Below are positions 35,301 to 46,664 of a DNA stretch of 64,000 nt, piece after piece (the first letter of the stretch is position 1; every line of letters begins with the position of its first letter). The stretch lies in contig OZ022584.1 in assembly GCA_963669155.1 (NCBI GenBank), forward strand, positions 15,230,179 through 15,294,178. Direction: 5' to 3'. The stretch is from Arbacia lixula (taxonomy: Eukaryota > Echinodermata > Echinoidea > Arbacioida > Arbaciidae). Below the pieces are notes generated by a model that was not told the DNA's origin, did not search any database, and saw only the letters and a program-made list of their open reading frames with translations. The position numbers and the translations under genes are program-made.

Positions 35301-38300
35301 GAATTGAACCCCCAAAAAGAGAAGAGTAAGAAATGCAGTGTAGAGTGAGATTTGAAGACAGGATGTCCCTTTCGCAGGTCAAAAATAAAATTTTGTAAGC
35401 AACAGAGAAAATGGAAGAAGATACTGTATCAGAACTTCCCTCCCAATAACAGAAGTGGAAACTGACTTTAAGCTAAACTATAACGATCAGTAGATTTTGA
35501 GTATAGGCTTAACGCTGGTCGTCTAAAACCTATAGACTAGTGACCGGAGACCACTTTGGGCTGCGGGTCTAATGTAAACACAAATATAGTTCTTCATTTT
35601 TCCTGATACTGTTCGTGAAGCTATGACTGCAAGATTTCATACATGTTAGGGGTAGGGTATGCTGCTGAATCCTATTGACTTAATTCAGCAAATGGGACAC
35701 ACAGTCTGAAATGGGAAGGAAAAAGTGAGAAAGAGCAGCCAAACTGAAAGAGCCTCGTCCTCCTTCTCACCACATTGCCAGCCGTCCTGCTGATATGCTC
35801 AAACAGCTCCACCTTCCTCACAGCCGCCCCCGTCATAGCGACAGCCTGCGAGAGGACACAGGCCGCGGCGCAGCCGGGATAGAGCGGTTCCCGGGGCTCG
35901 TCGATGAGCATCGTCACGGACCGGGCACTCCCGCCTTTCTTCTTGCCCTTAGGGGATGCAGGGGGAGCCTTCTCGGTGGAGGGCTCCTTGGGACCCTGCT
36001 GGAGCTCAGCCTCGATCCTCTGGAGCCGCTCCTCCTCCTCCCGTTGGTCAGCCTCCGCCTTCAGCTTCTCAATCAACTTGCTGCAAGGAGAGAGAAGAGA
36101 AAGAAAGGTAAAAGAACCGTTCAAGATAACAGATACTATTTCACAAAATGAATTGCATGTTAGAAGTCTTGTGGTATTTAAAAAGTACCCTTTGAAATTT
36201 TGTCCGTTTAATAAAAGAGCATGTTCATAGTGAAAATAACAAATAAAACATGGCAAACTGACAAGGATGAAGCGTTTTCCTTCAATTCATTGGATTATTG
36301 AGATGTTTTGCCTTCTGTAGGATATAAAAGAAAACCTGTTAGTGGATATGCTCACATGATCATATTGTCTGCCTCTGATTGGTCGGTTGGGTCTGTCCCT
36401 GAGAGGGCGCTATTTAAAGATTCATTGACCAGGGCAACCCCTGCCTCCACTCGTTGTTGCCTATCCTTCTCATCGGCCTCTCGCTTGTCCAATGGCACGC
36501 TGTCGGGGTAGTGGTTGTAGCTGCTGGCTGTCGCGGTGGCAAAATGCTACGGAATACAGTGTGAAATCAATTTGGGATGTCAGAGTGTTGTCATCAACTC
36601 TTTAAAAAGCCAATGAGGCAGTATTGCGCTGATATTACATACAAAGCACACAGAGCAACATTTTCTCTGGGGAGTAAAAATTAAGCTTGCATGTGCTTTG
36701 TATTTTTTTCACAAAAAAGAGCACACTGTCCATGAAAGTGATTACCAGTTTGTGACCATAAATCCCCTATACAATCATAAACCAAACATGCGCCCATGTG
36801 CAAAAAGATGAATGCGCGAATTAATTTTGCACATAATTCTACGGGCCTATATAGGCGCGTACGTCTGGAGATAAAATTGCTTGGGAGCAGTTTTATCTTT
36901 TATCCTAACTTTTTTTCCTAAGTGGGTTTCAGAATACCGATTTAGACCTTGAGGTCTACCTTCTTTTTTCACGCCCTTGTTGATGCAGAATTATATCAGA
37001 AAAATTTAAAAAACATGGAAATTGCACACATATCTTGACCCAATGATGACAGCAGGACAGTTCTTGATCTTGACCTTGATTTTAATTTTGTAATTATTCA
37101 GCTCCAACTGGAATAAAACTCAATGTGACAATAAAGACTGTAGGGAGAAACTCAGTCGCTTTTCTTGCTCATTGCTAGAAGTGCATTTGTGGAGTCTATC
37201 TGTCATCCTGGGGCGGTATTCCGAAAACGACCTTAGGAAAAATTTTATTGTATCTCCGGGACTTAGGAAAAATTTTATCTTTTGGTATTCCGAAAAGCCA
37301 ACTTAAAATAAAAGATAACATTTTTATTCAAATGAGCTAGAGATAAAATTTTTTATGTAAATGAGCCTCGGAGATAAATTTTTTTATGCAAATGAGCTAA
37401 ATTGGTATTCTGAAACGCACTTAGGAAAAAAAGTTAGGATGAAAGATAAAATTGCTCCCGAGCAATTTTATCTCCAGACGTACACGCCTACATGTAGGCC
37501 CATAGCATTAGGTGCTAAAATCATTCGCGCATTCAACTTTTTGCCCAAATACGGTAATTCCAGTGACCGTTGTTTTGCCATAAGAACAGGTCCTGTAATA
37601 TTTCCCACTATAATTCCTAATCACCATTCATAGATCTTGAGGTCTAGGCCCTACTTACTTTCTCCAGACCCTTGATGACGCAGGAAACATCAGCCTGGAC
37701 TGTGGGTTGACCCTTGCTGTCCAGCACCTCTCTACCGGTCACTCGATGGATGGTAGGTGGCCGGGCCATGCGTTCAAAGTACTCACTCTGTTTTGCACAA
37801 TAGCATGGTCAGAACACATGGTAAGAACTGTTTTATCTGCTCAACCATAGCATCATTTTCAGTGGAATCATGTAACTCGTGATTACGTTTGTTGTGGCTC
37901 CTAGCTATTCTTTTGTCAAAATGTTGTGAGGTTTACAGAAAATTTCCCTGACATGATCAGTATAAATTACGTAAAATCAATCAAATACATGTACTGGCTA
38001 CCTTTTACTTAAGCCAAGAGTCATGGTTCTCAGATCTTAAACAAGCTAATGTGGAAAAATATTATTTATAGGTTTATTTTCTGTCATTTGTGTCATTGAT
38101 CTTTTGATTACAGGTTCAGAAAGAAAGACAAAATTAAGTCATCAAGTTAATCAAAGGATATACAAAAGTGGTGGTATAATATTCTGATGAACTCAAGATT
38201 ATAATACAGACAATTTGATATATTTTAAAATATTTTTCAAATTTACTGCATGTAAAAGTTGCCCAAAATGGATACAATTTTTATACCAATAAAAAAAAAA

Positions 38301-38751
38301 GCAACTAAAGGTGTGTTTTTTTTCACTGCACCTGTCAAATATTCATATCTTATATTATTGACAGCTGCCGCTTAATAGGCTAAGTGATTTGAATATAAAC
38401 TATGTTTTACTGAGCGCCATTCGAAGCAAGATTATTTCATATGACCAAGATTTGCAAAAAGAAAATGGTAGGCCTACAACGCGAAAGGAAGATGAAAATG
38501 GATGACGATGCATGGTCTTGGATACTGCTGATGACTTTTTTATGATGAGAATTTAAAGATTTAACCAAATCAAAGCTGCAAGATTTTCTTACCAGATATC
38601 CATAAACATCAGAGGGTTTCTCATAGAACATGCTGTTGAGAACATCCTCAATTTTTTCTGGCACACAATTCTCCTTGTAGAAGTTGACTGCTTTTTGCTT
38701 CATCTCGTAAAACTCTCTGGCGCTCCGCTCGGATGCCCGGCTCCCTGCCAT
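29350..38751 (-). CDS. ENO4: ENO4, enolase-like protein (complete, 11 coding exons)
   Basis: Coding exons in transcript order: 38751-38593, 37787-37659, 36546-36356, 36080-35771, 34775-34647, 34017-33955, 33646-33482, 31894-31769, 31423-31231, 30252-30185 and 29559-29350 (TAA). All have GT/AG borders and matching phases, giving 580 residues. The N-terminus (NFYKENCVPEKIEDVLNS, SDVYGYL) matches vertebrate ENO4. The enolase fold follows: VLDSKGQPTV (~75), TMPIPLVSVLSSGK, GLIDPL (416-421) and VKFGGPVRGERTAKYNRLL (~520). A charged coiled-coil-like and lysine-rich insertion lies at ~160-220. Compared with canonical enolase, the SIEDP glutamate, the DDLTVT aspartate, the LKVNQIGT lysine and the SHRSGE histidine are replaced; only the last lysine (K521) is clearly kept. 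In mouse ENO4 is needed for sperm flagellum structure. The start has a purine at -3 and G at +4. Confidence 0.93.
29640..29840 (+). repeat. dispersed repeat, copy 1 (ENO4 last intron)
   Basis: It shares ordered words with 48,215-48,380, in the same orientation: GTGGGTRGAGCAAA, ACTCTCATT, CTCACTTGAGWGATG, GTTTAGA and ACACCACTTTG (or a one-base variant). Both copies are diverged and non-coding. Confidence 0.65.
30361..30715 (+). repeat. ~180-bp tandem duplication with Pol III B-box-like motif
   Basis: Two direct copies begin with ACTCATGAATATCAATGAGT (30,361 and 30,540) and share GAGACTCTTAGGTATTTG and GTTCCAAGATTT. The second contains GGTTCAAACCC, a perfect B-box, preceded by TGGTTAAGTTGCTGCCCGG. 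This suggests tRNA-derived SINE sequence, although I cannot fold a full tRNA. Confidence 0.6.
31455..31735 (-). repeat. degenerate ~30-35-bp minisatellite in ENO4 intron
   Basis: About eight to nine imperfect copies of GAATGGAATTTGATTTGAAT followed by CAGAAGTGATA fill the intron between the exons at 31,423-31,231 and 31,894-31,769. Confidence 0.75.
31960..32105. mobile_element. small foldback element
   Basis: Inverted arms CTAGTAGTAGTGATAGTGTG...CATCCTGTAAATGAATG (about 31,997-32,037) and its complement (about 32,058-32,103) flank a ~20-base spacer. A further direct CATCCTGTAAATGGATGAAAA lies just left of the arms. A related arm (TTCATTTACAAGATGGAGCA) is at 30,718-30,738. Confidence 0.7.
34441..34615. 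mobile_element. foldback MITE-like element, simple copy
   Basis: Same family as 18,682-18,983. It has GGGGGGTGTTTCACC termini in inverted orientation, inner GTTCGTAAGTTACGAACGAC arms and a single central GAGAATCTGATTTAGCAC module. It lies in the ENO4 intron between the exons at 34,775-34,647 and 34,017-33,955. Confidence 0.85.
36790..37560. mobile_element. ~0.77-kb foldback element in ENO4 intron 2
   Basis: Two arms of roughly 150 bp are reverse complements with scattered mismatches: left about 36,795-36,943, right about 37,402-37,555. Shared arm words include TACGTCTGGAGATAAAATTG, CCTAACTTTTTTTCCTAAGT and TTTCAGAATACC (or its complement). The spacer has shorter repeats of GAGATAAAATTTTTTATG and TTAGGAAAAATTTTAT. 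No coding sequence is present. Confidence 0.8.
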
Positions 38752-39461
38752 CTCTGATTCTGAGCCGAGTCTGATTCGGTCAGAATCAACTTCTTGTTTT
38801 AGCGTAGAATTTCAAGAATGGGACAAAATTTCAGTTTGTACCGTACACTAAACTAGGCTCAAATGCTTCGTCTTTGAGTTTTTTATTAGCAGTCAATCCG
38901 GCCCAGTTCAATGAGCTAGGTTAGGTGGAAGTGAAAAATTAGTCCCTGGGCGGCCCCAGTCAATGTAGTGCCACTTAGCCCTATTTTTCTATACAGTATA
39001 CGATGCACGCACTATGCTTGCACACAAATCGCAGGCGAAGCAGACGAATTTTCTACGGGTCGCAATGTGTTGCTAATCTGGCAAAGCAGTAATAATTTCC
39101 TACAAAATTTAATAAAAATTTGTATTTTAAATACAAAATAGGCTATTAATATATTTATCTTTACAATTCTTAATTTTATAATGATAAATGAAAATCCAGG
39201 AATTTAAACGATTTATTTGAATAAAGCATTTTGGAGCAATATATTCTTAACAAACCCGGAAGTGCGTTGGTTCGCTTAGCAACTGTAAACAATGCACATG
39301 TGAGAGCAGTATTGATTTGTTTGTTGACCTGAATTAGATTGGTCTTCCGCACTTGCCCGAATACATGATTTGTACATGTAGACCTATTTGACTTATGCTA
39401 TGAATTTACATAATCTGTATTAATTGAACTGTTTACTGTATTATTGCTGAAATCTACCGAA
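38752..39461. promoter_or_regulatory. head-to-head ENO4 / ANKRD53 promoter region
   Basis: Only ~710 bases separate the two start codons, which point away from each other. Within it, CCGGAAGTG at 39,256-39,264 fits an ETS/GABPA site, common in bidirectional promoters. GTTCGCTTAGCAAC at 39,270-39,283 resembles the palindromic RFX X-box; its complement GTTGCTAAGCGAAC agrees with GTTGCCATGGCAAC at 10 of 14 positions. No TATA box is obvious. The pairing of motifs is seen; their function is inferred. Confidence 0.55.
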
Positions 39462-42400
39462 ATGTCCAGTAGTAACGTTGAAAGCAGCACTATTCGGGCC
39501 GGGACAACAACCACCACCACGACCAAGCGTCACCGCCGGGGAGCGCTGGGCAGCGATGAGTTCATGGCTGCTGCCATCGGGGACACGGCCTGGCTCCGAC
39601 AGTCCCTCAAAGATGGCAAGAACCCCGCAAGCTTTGATAAGAACGTGAGTCACGACGGGATCTGTGTATTTGAGTAATGCAATTACAACCCTAACCACGC
39701 CAGGATTCCTCCGTATTTCCATTGGGCAATCATTACACCGATTTTCTTCATTTTTATGGTTTTCTTTGATGAATCATCAACAGCTTAAAAAAGTTAAAGT
39801 CAATAAAATTGGGTTAGGATCTGTCTTGGAATAGGAGAGAGTAGGGAAGACGAAGGGTTTAGTGAAATACATGTGTGATTTTTAGGGCAATGCTATGGCC
39901 TTATCACATACACCATTACCCTTTTTATCGCACTATATACGACTCTTAGCTCAGCTACAAGTACAACACGGGTGTCATTGGCTTTTAATATTCACGCACA
40001 AACTCAATACCGTAGTATAATGTGTCTGATGGATTATAACTTATAAGTTTCCCGCACATTCTTTTGCATTTGATGCACTTACTTGCCAAAATGATGAATA
40101 CATTTATTACATGCAATACAGAAGTGCATGGTACATGTTTAAAAAATGTGAATTCTTGACGCTAGTTTAAGCTTATTGTATTTGTAACCTGTTGATCCCG
40201 CAGGGCCTCTCAGCGATCCATCTGGCCGCCTTGCATGGCAGGATGGAATGTCTGAAGCTGCTGGTTGAGAAGTATCATGTCAGCGTGAACCTAGCCAGCA
40301 CCACTGGCTGGAGACCCATCCACCTCTGCATCAACAGCAGGACTGGCAAGAGAGCCCTGGAATGCCTGCAATATCTCCTTGACATGGGCGCTGACCCGTC
40401 TGCGTAAGCAGCTACTTATCTTAATCTTTTTCTTCGTTAATTGCCTCTTCCTCTGTTATTAGCTTTGCCTATTCTGCTTTATCTTTCAACTTTTCCCCAT
40501 TTATCTCATCTTTCTCCTTGTCACTTTTAATTCTTTGTCTTGTTCATAACAACTACAAATCCAACTCATTCTTCTTCATTCCTCCATAACTGATAACCAT
40601 GGTTTACTCAGTTTTTCTAATCCTTATATATTCCACATCCATACTGCCTCATCTTCTTTTTGTACTTCATAGTCACTAAAGTCTTTATTTTCCTTATCTT
40701 ATTTTTGAATTGTCCGCAGGTTCTTTCTTATATTCTCTATCTCATCCTATCGACACATTATGACCGATTTTTTTTAAAAGATTATGAAAATACAAAGATG
40801 AGATATCAAATATTATGTCTGTGTATAAACCCCTCAAAAAAGTTTTGCAAGTAAAGTTTGATTGGTTATATATATTGCTTGTTGCTTCATTATTGTACGT
40901 GATTGATAACATTAGAGAGCTTGATTATTCCTCTTCACATTGATGTGCCATTTGCTACCATAATGCAATCATGGAATGTGAAGTATTCCTGAATACTTTC
41001 CTGAATATTCCTGAATCTATAGGGCAAAGTCATAAATGAAGGCTCCCTTTGAAAAACACTGAAAAGATATCATAAGAAAACAATAATGTAATAATAAATA
41101 TGTATGTCTGTGTCTTCATTATCTTGTAGTCCCAATGAGGACCTGATGACTCCGACACACCAGGCTGCCATTGAGGGGAGCGTGAAGTGTATGGAGGCGA
41201 TGCTTGCCAGAGGAGCAGACATCAGTACGCCAGACTGCAACGGACATCTGCCCCTCGACTACGCCAAGATCTGGGGCCACAGGAAATGTGCCAGGTAATA
41301 TATCGCTGATGTGTGCAGAGCTGGAGTAATGGGCCTGGGCTGGGGTCTTAATTTGCACCTCCTCCCCCCCCCCCCCCCCCCCCCATTTCCTAGATTTTAT
41401 ACATGAATCTACTGAAGGAAAACAGGAAGAATAGGAAAAGATTTTTATTTGGGCTGATCTAAATTTCAGAAACACATACTGCCAGAATACTGTGTGTTCA
41501 ACTTTATGTTATACAAGTACATGTACATTAAATGCAATTAGGCATTGATTCACACTTTCATGATGTCAGACCATCAGTTTGAGGTAACATGCAAGAGCTA
41601 GATGTTAAAAGGATGTTCATTATTGTCTGCCTTGGATAAAAAGGTGCAGATCAATTTTCTAAAGGTGTGTTTTTTTTAAATCAAACCAGTATGACATTAC
41701 ATTGTATGTACATTTTATCTTTGGGAGATGAAATTCTCATCGCTGATACGTGTTCAATTTAATTCAACAATGGCTTATTAGAAGTCATTTGATGACATGA
41801 TATAAATGGCATACAAATCATGCATAGATTATGAAACAGTGAAAAGGATATGTATGATGAAAAATAGATTTCAGCAAACCATCCCAAGGTTTAATTCCTG
41901 TGCATCATATCTTTTCTCTCCAGAATTCTAGCCTCTGAGACGTGGCGGAGAGAGAAGAAGGACGAGCTGTACAAGATGTCGGAACTGCAGCAGCTAAAGA
42001 AACTCAAGGACCGTGTGGATGAGTTTGAGCGTGAGGACCAGGAAGCATACCATGACATCCAGGTCGACCAGTCCTATAACGACTGGCTCAAAAACAAGGG
42101 CCTCACCGGCAAGACCTCCCCACGCCTCGTCTCCAACAAGAAAGATTCCATGTCGCTCGGGGCACGGGCCAATCAGCTCTTTCAAGCCAACAGTCCACGC
42201 AAGGCCGACGCCCCTGCCATTAAAGTCCAGCCGACCTCCGACAAGACCAACTCAAAGAGCAAAGCGGGCGAGAAGGAGAAGACAAAGGTGAAGCCTGCAC
42301 TGAAGGCTGCACCGGTAAAAACTGGAAGCGCTGCAGGCGGGATGAGAAATGAACGATTGTGTAAAGGAAAGAAAAAGCCTAAGCTGGAGCCAGTAGTGAA

Positions 42401-42833
42401 AATAAAGGCACCTGTCGTTCCTGTGAGTGGAGAGCCCACTCGTGATAAAGCCTTGCTCTACACGCACAACGTCCCAGACCTCTCCCAGGAGGTCATTGAT
42501 AGAATTCTCCTCGAGAAGTTGTCTCCGCATGAGCGCCCTCTAGCGTTCAAGTGTAAGAACATCATCGACGCCCAGCACAAGCGGCTATACGAGAGCGACA
42601 CCAAACCGATGGAGGAGGTTTACGCCCATCTGTCGAACGACAGGAGCTCCAAACTCTTCCCGGGCAGCTCGGATGCTACCCCTCCATCATCATCGACCAA
42701 GACGAGTGCATCTTTAGAGAGGAGCGTGTTTGAGGGACAAAGACTCGCAGAAGCACTAAAGCACATCGCCAAACCTTACCGCTTTCCCCAGATTCATGGA
42801 GAAGACCACACATACGGTTTTGAGGTGCTCTGA
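39462..42833 (+). CDS. ANKRD53: ANKRD53-like ankyrin protein (complete, 4 coding exons)
   Basis: Exons: 39462-39644, 40204-40403, 41130-41294 and 41924-42833 (TGA), with GT/AG borders and matching phases, 485 residues. The ATG has G at -3. An N-terminal Thr-rich basic stretch precedes AAIGDTAWLRQSLKDGK. Ankyrin repeats start near 64 (LSAIHLAALHG), 98 (WRPIHLCINSR), 135 (MTPTHQAAIEG) and 168 (HLPLDYAKIWGHRKCARIL). That last motif, the preceding order and the charged helix after it match vertebrate ANKRD53 as I recall it. The C-terminal ~300 residues are basic and Ser/Pro/Lys-rich, probably disordered, ending RFPQIHGEDHTYGFEVL. Human ANKRD53 is reported to bind PSRC1/DDA3 and affect spindle microtubules. 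The C-terminus is poorly conserved, so orthology rests on the ankyrin region. Confidence 0.87.
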
Positions 42834-42946
42834 TATCTTTCAATGAGGATGTGAAGTTACCAGCAGAACAGATTAGCCATGATCTTTCAAAACCTGAAAG
42901 TATATATGAGAATGCATGTGGCTTGGTGACAAAGAAAGGAAAGATA

Positions 42947-42950
<4 letters not shown>

Positions 42951-42989
<39 letters not shown>

Positions 42990-43052
42990 CAGAGAGAGAC
43001 AGAGAGAGAGAGACAGAGAGACAGAGAGAGACAGAGAGAGACAGAGAGAGAC

Positions 43053-43087
<35 letters not shown>

Positions 43088-43092
43088 AACTG
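42951..43092 (+). repeat. (GA)n / (GAGACA)n tract in ANKRD53 3' UTR
   Basis: A purine tract of GA steps broken by regular ACAGAGAG units begins ~120 bases after the ANKRD53 stop. Arg/Glu-rich and Leu/Ser-rich frames over it are artefacts. Confidence 0.9.
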
Positions 43093-43503
43093 AGTGGGTG
43101 AAAAGAGAGAATCTGTGAGAGAGGGGGGAATTCCATTGCAGAAAACAATATCCTTGTTCTATAAATGTCAATTTCTAGAAGATAACAGGGTACATGTAGT
43201 TCAACAATACAACAGTTACAGTGTATCTCAAGTTTTATTTGCTTATGAAAAGTACATAGGAGTAAGTTTTACTCTGGCATTATCTTACATATGCACCTGC
43301 ACTTACTCTTTAAACAGTTTAAACTGATTGGTGCAAAATATTCATATCCATTACAATCTTAATTTAGGAATTCATTGTCGGGAGTCATTTGTTATGACCC
43401 TAGAAAGTATTTTATATTTATTCTGGATCACCTTGTAAATTCTGGGGATGAAAATGTGTATTTTACCTCTTCACAAACTTCAGTAATTTGTTCATGTTAT
43501 TTA

Positions 43504-43509
43504 AATAAA
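43504..43509 (+). terminator. candidate ANKRD53 polyadenylation signal
   Basis: AATAAA lies about 670 bases after the stop and is followed 20-50 bases later by a GT-rich stretch (TTGTTGTTTTCTTGTGTGG), the usual layout of a cleavage site. There is no transcript evidence. Confidence 0.5.
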
Positions 43510-43599
43510 TGCAATATTATTCTAAGCATATTGTTGTTTTCTTGTGTGGTAATTGTGGATACAGTGAATATGCAAGATACGGGATAATGCTACTGTGAG

Positions 43600-45289
43600 A
43601 AATATTTTAGTCAAAGTATATTTTTTTATCTGTATTTCATTATTTTTACAACCCTTAAAGAAACAAAGTGATTACAGTTGTCTTTGAGGGTAAGAGATAT
43701 TTCCCAAATTATTAGAATAATCAATTATCAATGCGTGTATTTTGTGTTTGTGAGGATGACATTTTGTACCTGTGAATGGTGCATATGCATACATCTACCT
43801 TTGTTTAGATGATGTGTGTGTATGGATTTAAAGTGTAGATAATGAATGTGTCGATGGTGATGTACCGTATAATATATGAATGGTCAAAGGCGATGTGCTA
43901 CAGTGTATTTGAATTAAAAATATAGCACTTTTTTTTAAACAAAATGATCTACATGTACGTGGAAGAGTTTTAAAATAACATAATGGAGATTTTTATAGTT
44001 ATGAAGAGTAATTGTTCTCACAGTTGCATTTCTTTTAAGAAGAAAGAAAAGGCTTTAATGAAGAGGGTGGATGATGTGGGATAAGAAATGAAAAAAAGGG
44101 GAGGGGAAGAAGATGATTGATGAGAAACTGCTGAAAATAAATTGTTTGGTTGCTGTGTAATTGATAGTACTGAACAGACATAGGCAATACAAGAACACAC
44201 AAGGAAGATCTCTGTATACAGCATACTTATCAAAATTGCTTTATTAGCACTGATACAAAAGCCAACTCTTGCCACTGGAGGCATTTAAAGACGATTCCAC
44301 TTTTCAAAGCAAAAGTATTAACTTAAATAAAGAACATTAGATGAATAATACATACAGTACATTAATATATCACAGGTATTATTTGCAGTTTGACTTTTGT
44401 GAAAACCTATTTTGTGAAAGTGATCCACAAGACCGGAAGTTATGATCTCTTTCCCAAAATTTTGGCTGCCTTGTTTCAGCTACATGTATGCAATGTTAAT
44501 GGCCCATCTTCACAACAGTGGTTTAACTTTAGACCGCGTCCTAAATGTCGACTAACTTAATGGGGCACAACATAAATGATCTGATAAACAACAGCAGAAT
44601 AACAATTGTGGGTGATTCCAATCATTTTCTGTATCCCACAGTGATTCAGAGGACAAAATCAATTATATTGAATCAATAATTAATGTTAAATAAAACTTTA
44701 TTTTGCATCCCATGAAGTTAGTCCAGGTGTAGTACACGATTAAGTTAAACCACTTTTGTGAATATGGGCCAATATGGATATGTTGCAGCATTAAGCTGCA
44801 TGTTCTTGCATATAAAGGCTACTTACACTACATTTTCAATGAACTATTGCAAAAAGTATTGCCATTATTTTTACATGTACAATAAAAAAAAATGACACTT
44901 TGAACAACTGCTAGAGTCACTTGGAATCATAGGTTACTATCGAGCCATCATATACCTATTATCACTTGAATCATATTGCGGGATCATATGTCACATGTTT
45001 GTCTTTCTTCCACCTTAACTTAAACATCACATGATAAACACCTTGAAAAATGTAGGCAATTTGTTGAAAAATGAATTTAATGAATTATTTCAAAACTAGT
45101 TAAGGGTAACATGTGAGTTAGATTACTAATTATGGATATGGATATGGATATGGATATAGCAATTTATTGTCCAATTGGAAATTCCATTTTCACTGGTTTA
45201 CATTGATACAAACAAAGAGTGTGACATCACACAAGGTACATATAAACAGAAAGACATATACAATTATACAAATTCTAAAGGATGCATGA
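43600..45289. other. intergenic, no gene seen
   Basis: AT-rich sequence with no recognisable exon. A short hexanucleotide microsatellite (GGATAT)n is at about 45,132-45,160, just before the LINE relics. Confidence 0.6.
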
Positions 45290-45800
45290 TGTTTATATTA
45301 GCTTTACAATTACTGAAACTGTGCAAAACAAGGCTTCTATTGGGTTGTACGAAATATACACTTATTACACCAATAATAGAAAACCTGCATTGGTTACCAA
45401 TGCGGCAGAGAATAGCATTCGCTGTCATACTAATTACATACAAAACACACTCTTGGTCAAGCTCGTGGCTACATTACAGAATTATGGAGGTATAAAACCA
45501 GTAATAATGGTCACAGTTGGGCAGTTCGACGGATCCTCTGCTTTTACGGATTCCATCCTTTAAAACGAAAGTAACGCTGAGTGATCAAGCAATTGCTTGT
45601 GTAGCCCCTTAGCTCTGGGACATATACCCTTTGAAAGTTAGGAAAACACCGTCCGTGAAACAACTTTAAATCAAAGCTCAAAAACACATGTATTTAATTA
45701 ATAGCATGTATTTAGGAGTCCTATAAAGCGCAGTAGAATATAAACTTGATAGAATAGTTTCTGCGTTCTATAAATTCATATGTTATTATCATCAGTATTA
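45290..45800 (+). mobile_element. decayed LINE 3' end (RT C-terminal remnant), plus strand
   Basis: Frame-broken translation still shows the tail of a non-LTR retrotransposon polyprotein: TPIIENLHWLPMRQRIAF, then after frameshifts PLKRKVTLSDQAIACVAP, LWDIYPLKVRKTPSV and IKAQKHMYLI. The HWLPV-type and LWNSLPLxxR-type motifs are typical of CR1/L2/Jockey-like elements. Stops and frameshifts show it is dead. It ends near a TTATTATCATCAGTATTATT tail at 45,782-45,805. Confidence 0.75.
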
Positions 45801-46664
45801 TTACATTTCGGAGACTGGTCTTCGCGCCTGGGCGTTAAAAAGGTGAATCGAGTTGGGGACGAAAGATTGCCTAAAGCGGGTGGTCCTAGTACGGGGGACA
45901 CATAAACGTATTCCTGATCTGTTGAACTTGAAATTGTCGTTGAGTGGGTGGGTGGGGTCAGACATAATGAGTTTTATTTTGCTAGCGACTTTTTCTTGGT
46001 AGATAATCTCAAGTGAGGGCAAGTCTGCCCCTATTATCCGTTGGGCAACCTTTCTTGCTTGTTCGAGCCTCCTTAGGTCATCATTTGTAGCATTTGCCAA
46101 GTAACACACTAAGTTGTAAGATATAACACTTTGAATGATTGACTTGTAGAACATTACGATAAGCGTGTTATCTACTCTCAATTTCTTCATTATTCTGACA
46201 AAGTACAGCCTCTTGTTTACTTTCTTTTGATTTTGTTCCACGTTCCTTGACCATTTCAGCGAATTACTTATAGACGTTCCCAGGTATTTGTATTCCTTCA
46301 CTTGTTCTACATCTTCTCCATGAACAGATACTGCCCGATGTTCGGTGATATTACGGCGGAAATCTATTATCAACTCTTTTGTTTTCGTTACATTTAATAC
46401 CAGAAAATGGTCATCGCACCACTGCACAAAATTTGCTATCGTCGTGACATATGAATCAACACTGTCGGAACTGTCGGAAATGTACCCGGTAATTACGGTA
46501 TCGTCAGCATATTTAATGATGCTACACTCACTGCTAGTACATCGACAGTCACTAGTATACAAGGAGAAAAGTACCGGGCTCAAAACACAACCTTGCGGTG
46601 CCCCTGTACGAACTATTCTCTCAGTGGACTGAACATCTCCCATAACTACTTTTATATCATTCTT
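45801..46664 (-). pseudogene. 5'-truncated non-LTR retrotransposon reverse transcriptase
   Basis: An open frame of about 280 codons starts inside a reverse transcriptase domain. It shows TGAPQGCVLSPVLFSLYTSD, then the catalytic IKYADDTVITG, LNVTKTKELIIDFRRN, YKYLGTSISNSLKWSRNV, and the C-terminal LPSLEIIYQEK and DPTHPL motifs, ending at a stop at 45,801-45,803. Style and order fit the CR1/L2/Rex1-like group. The fingers domain, endonuclease and ORF1 are missing, and a TAA lies just upstream (near 46,670), so this is a 5'-truncated insertion without replication capacity. The surviving part has no frameshift, so insertion was probably fairly recent. Confidence 0.85.

Noticed and set aside
42851..43171. 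Arg/Glu-rich and Leu/Ser-rich frames after ANKRD53
   Set aside because: They translate a (GA)n/(GAGACA)n tract in the 3' UTR.
45175..45563. Plus-strand frames as a host gene
   Set aside because: Fragments match the tail of a LINE polyprotein in shifting frames, so this is transposon debris.
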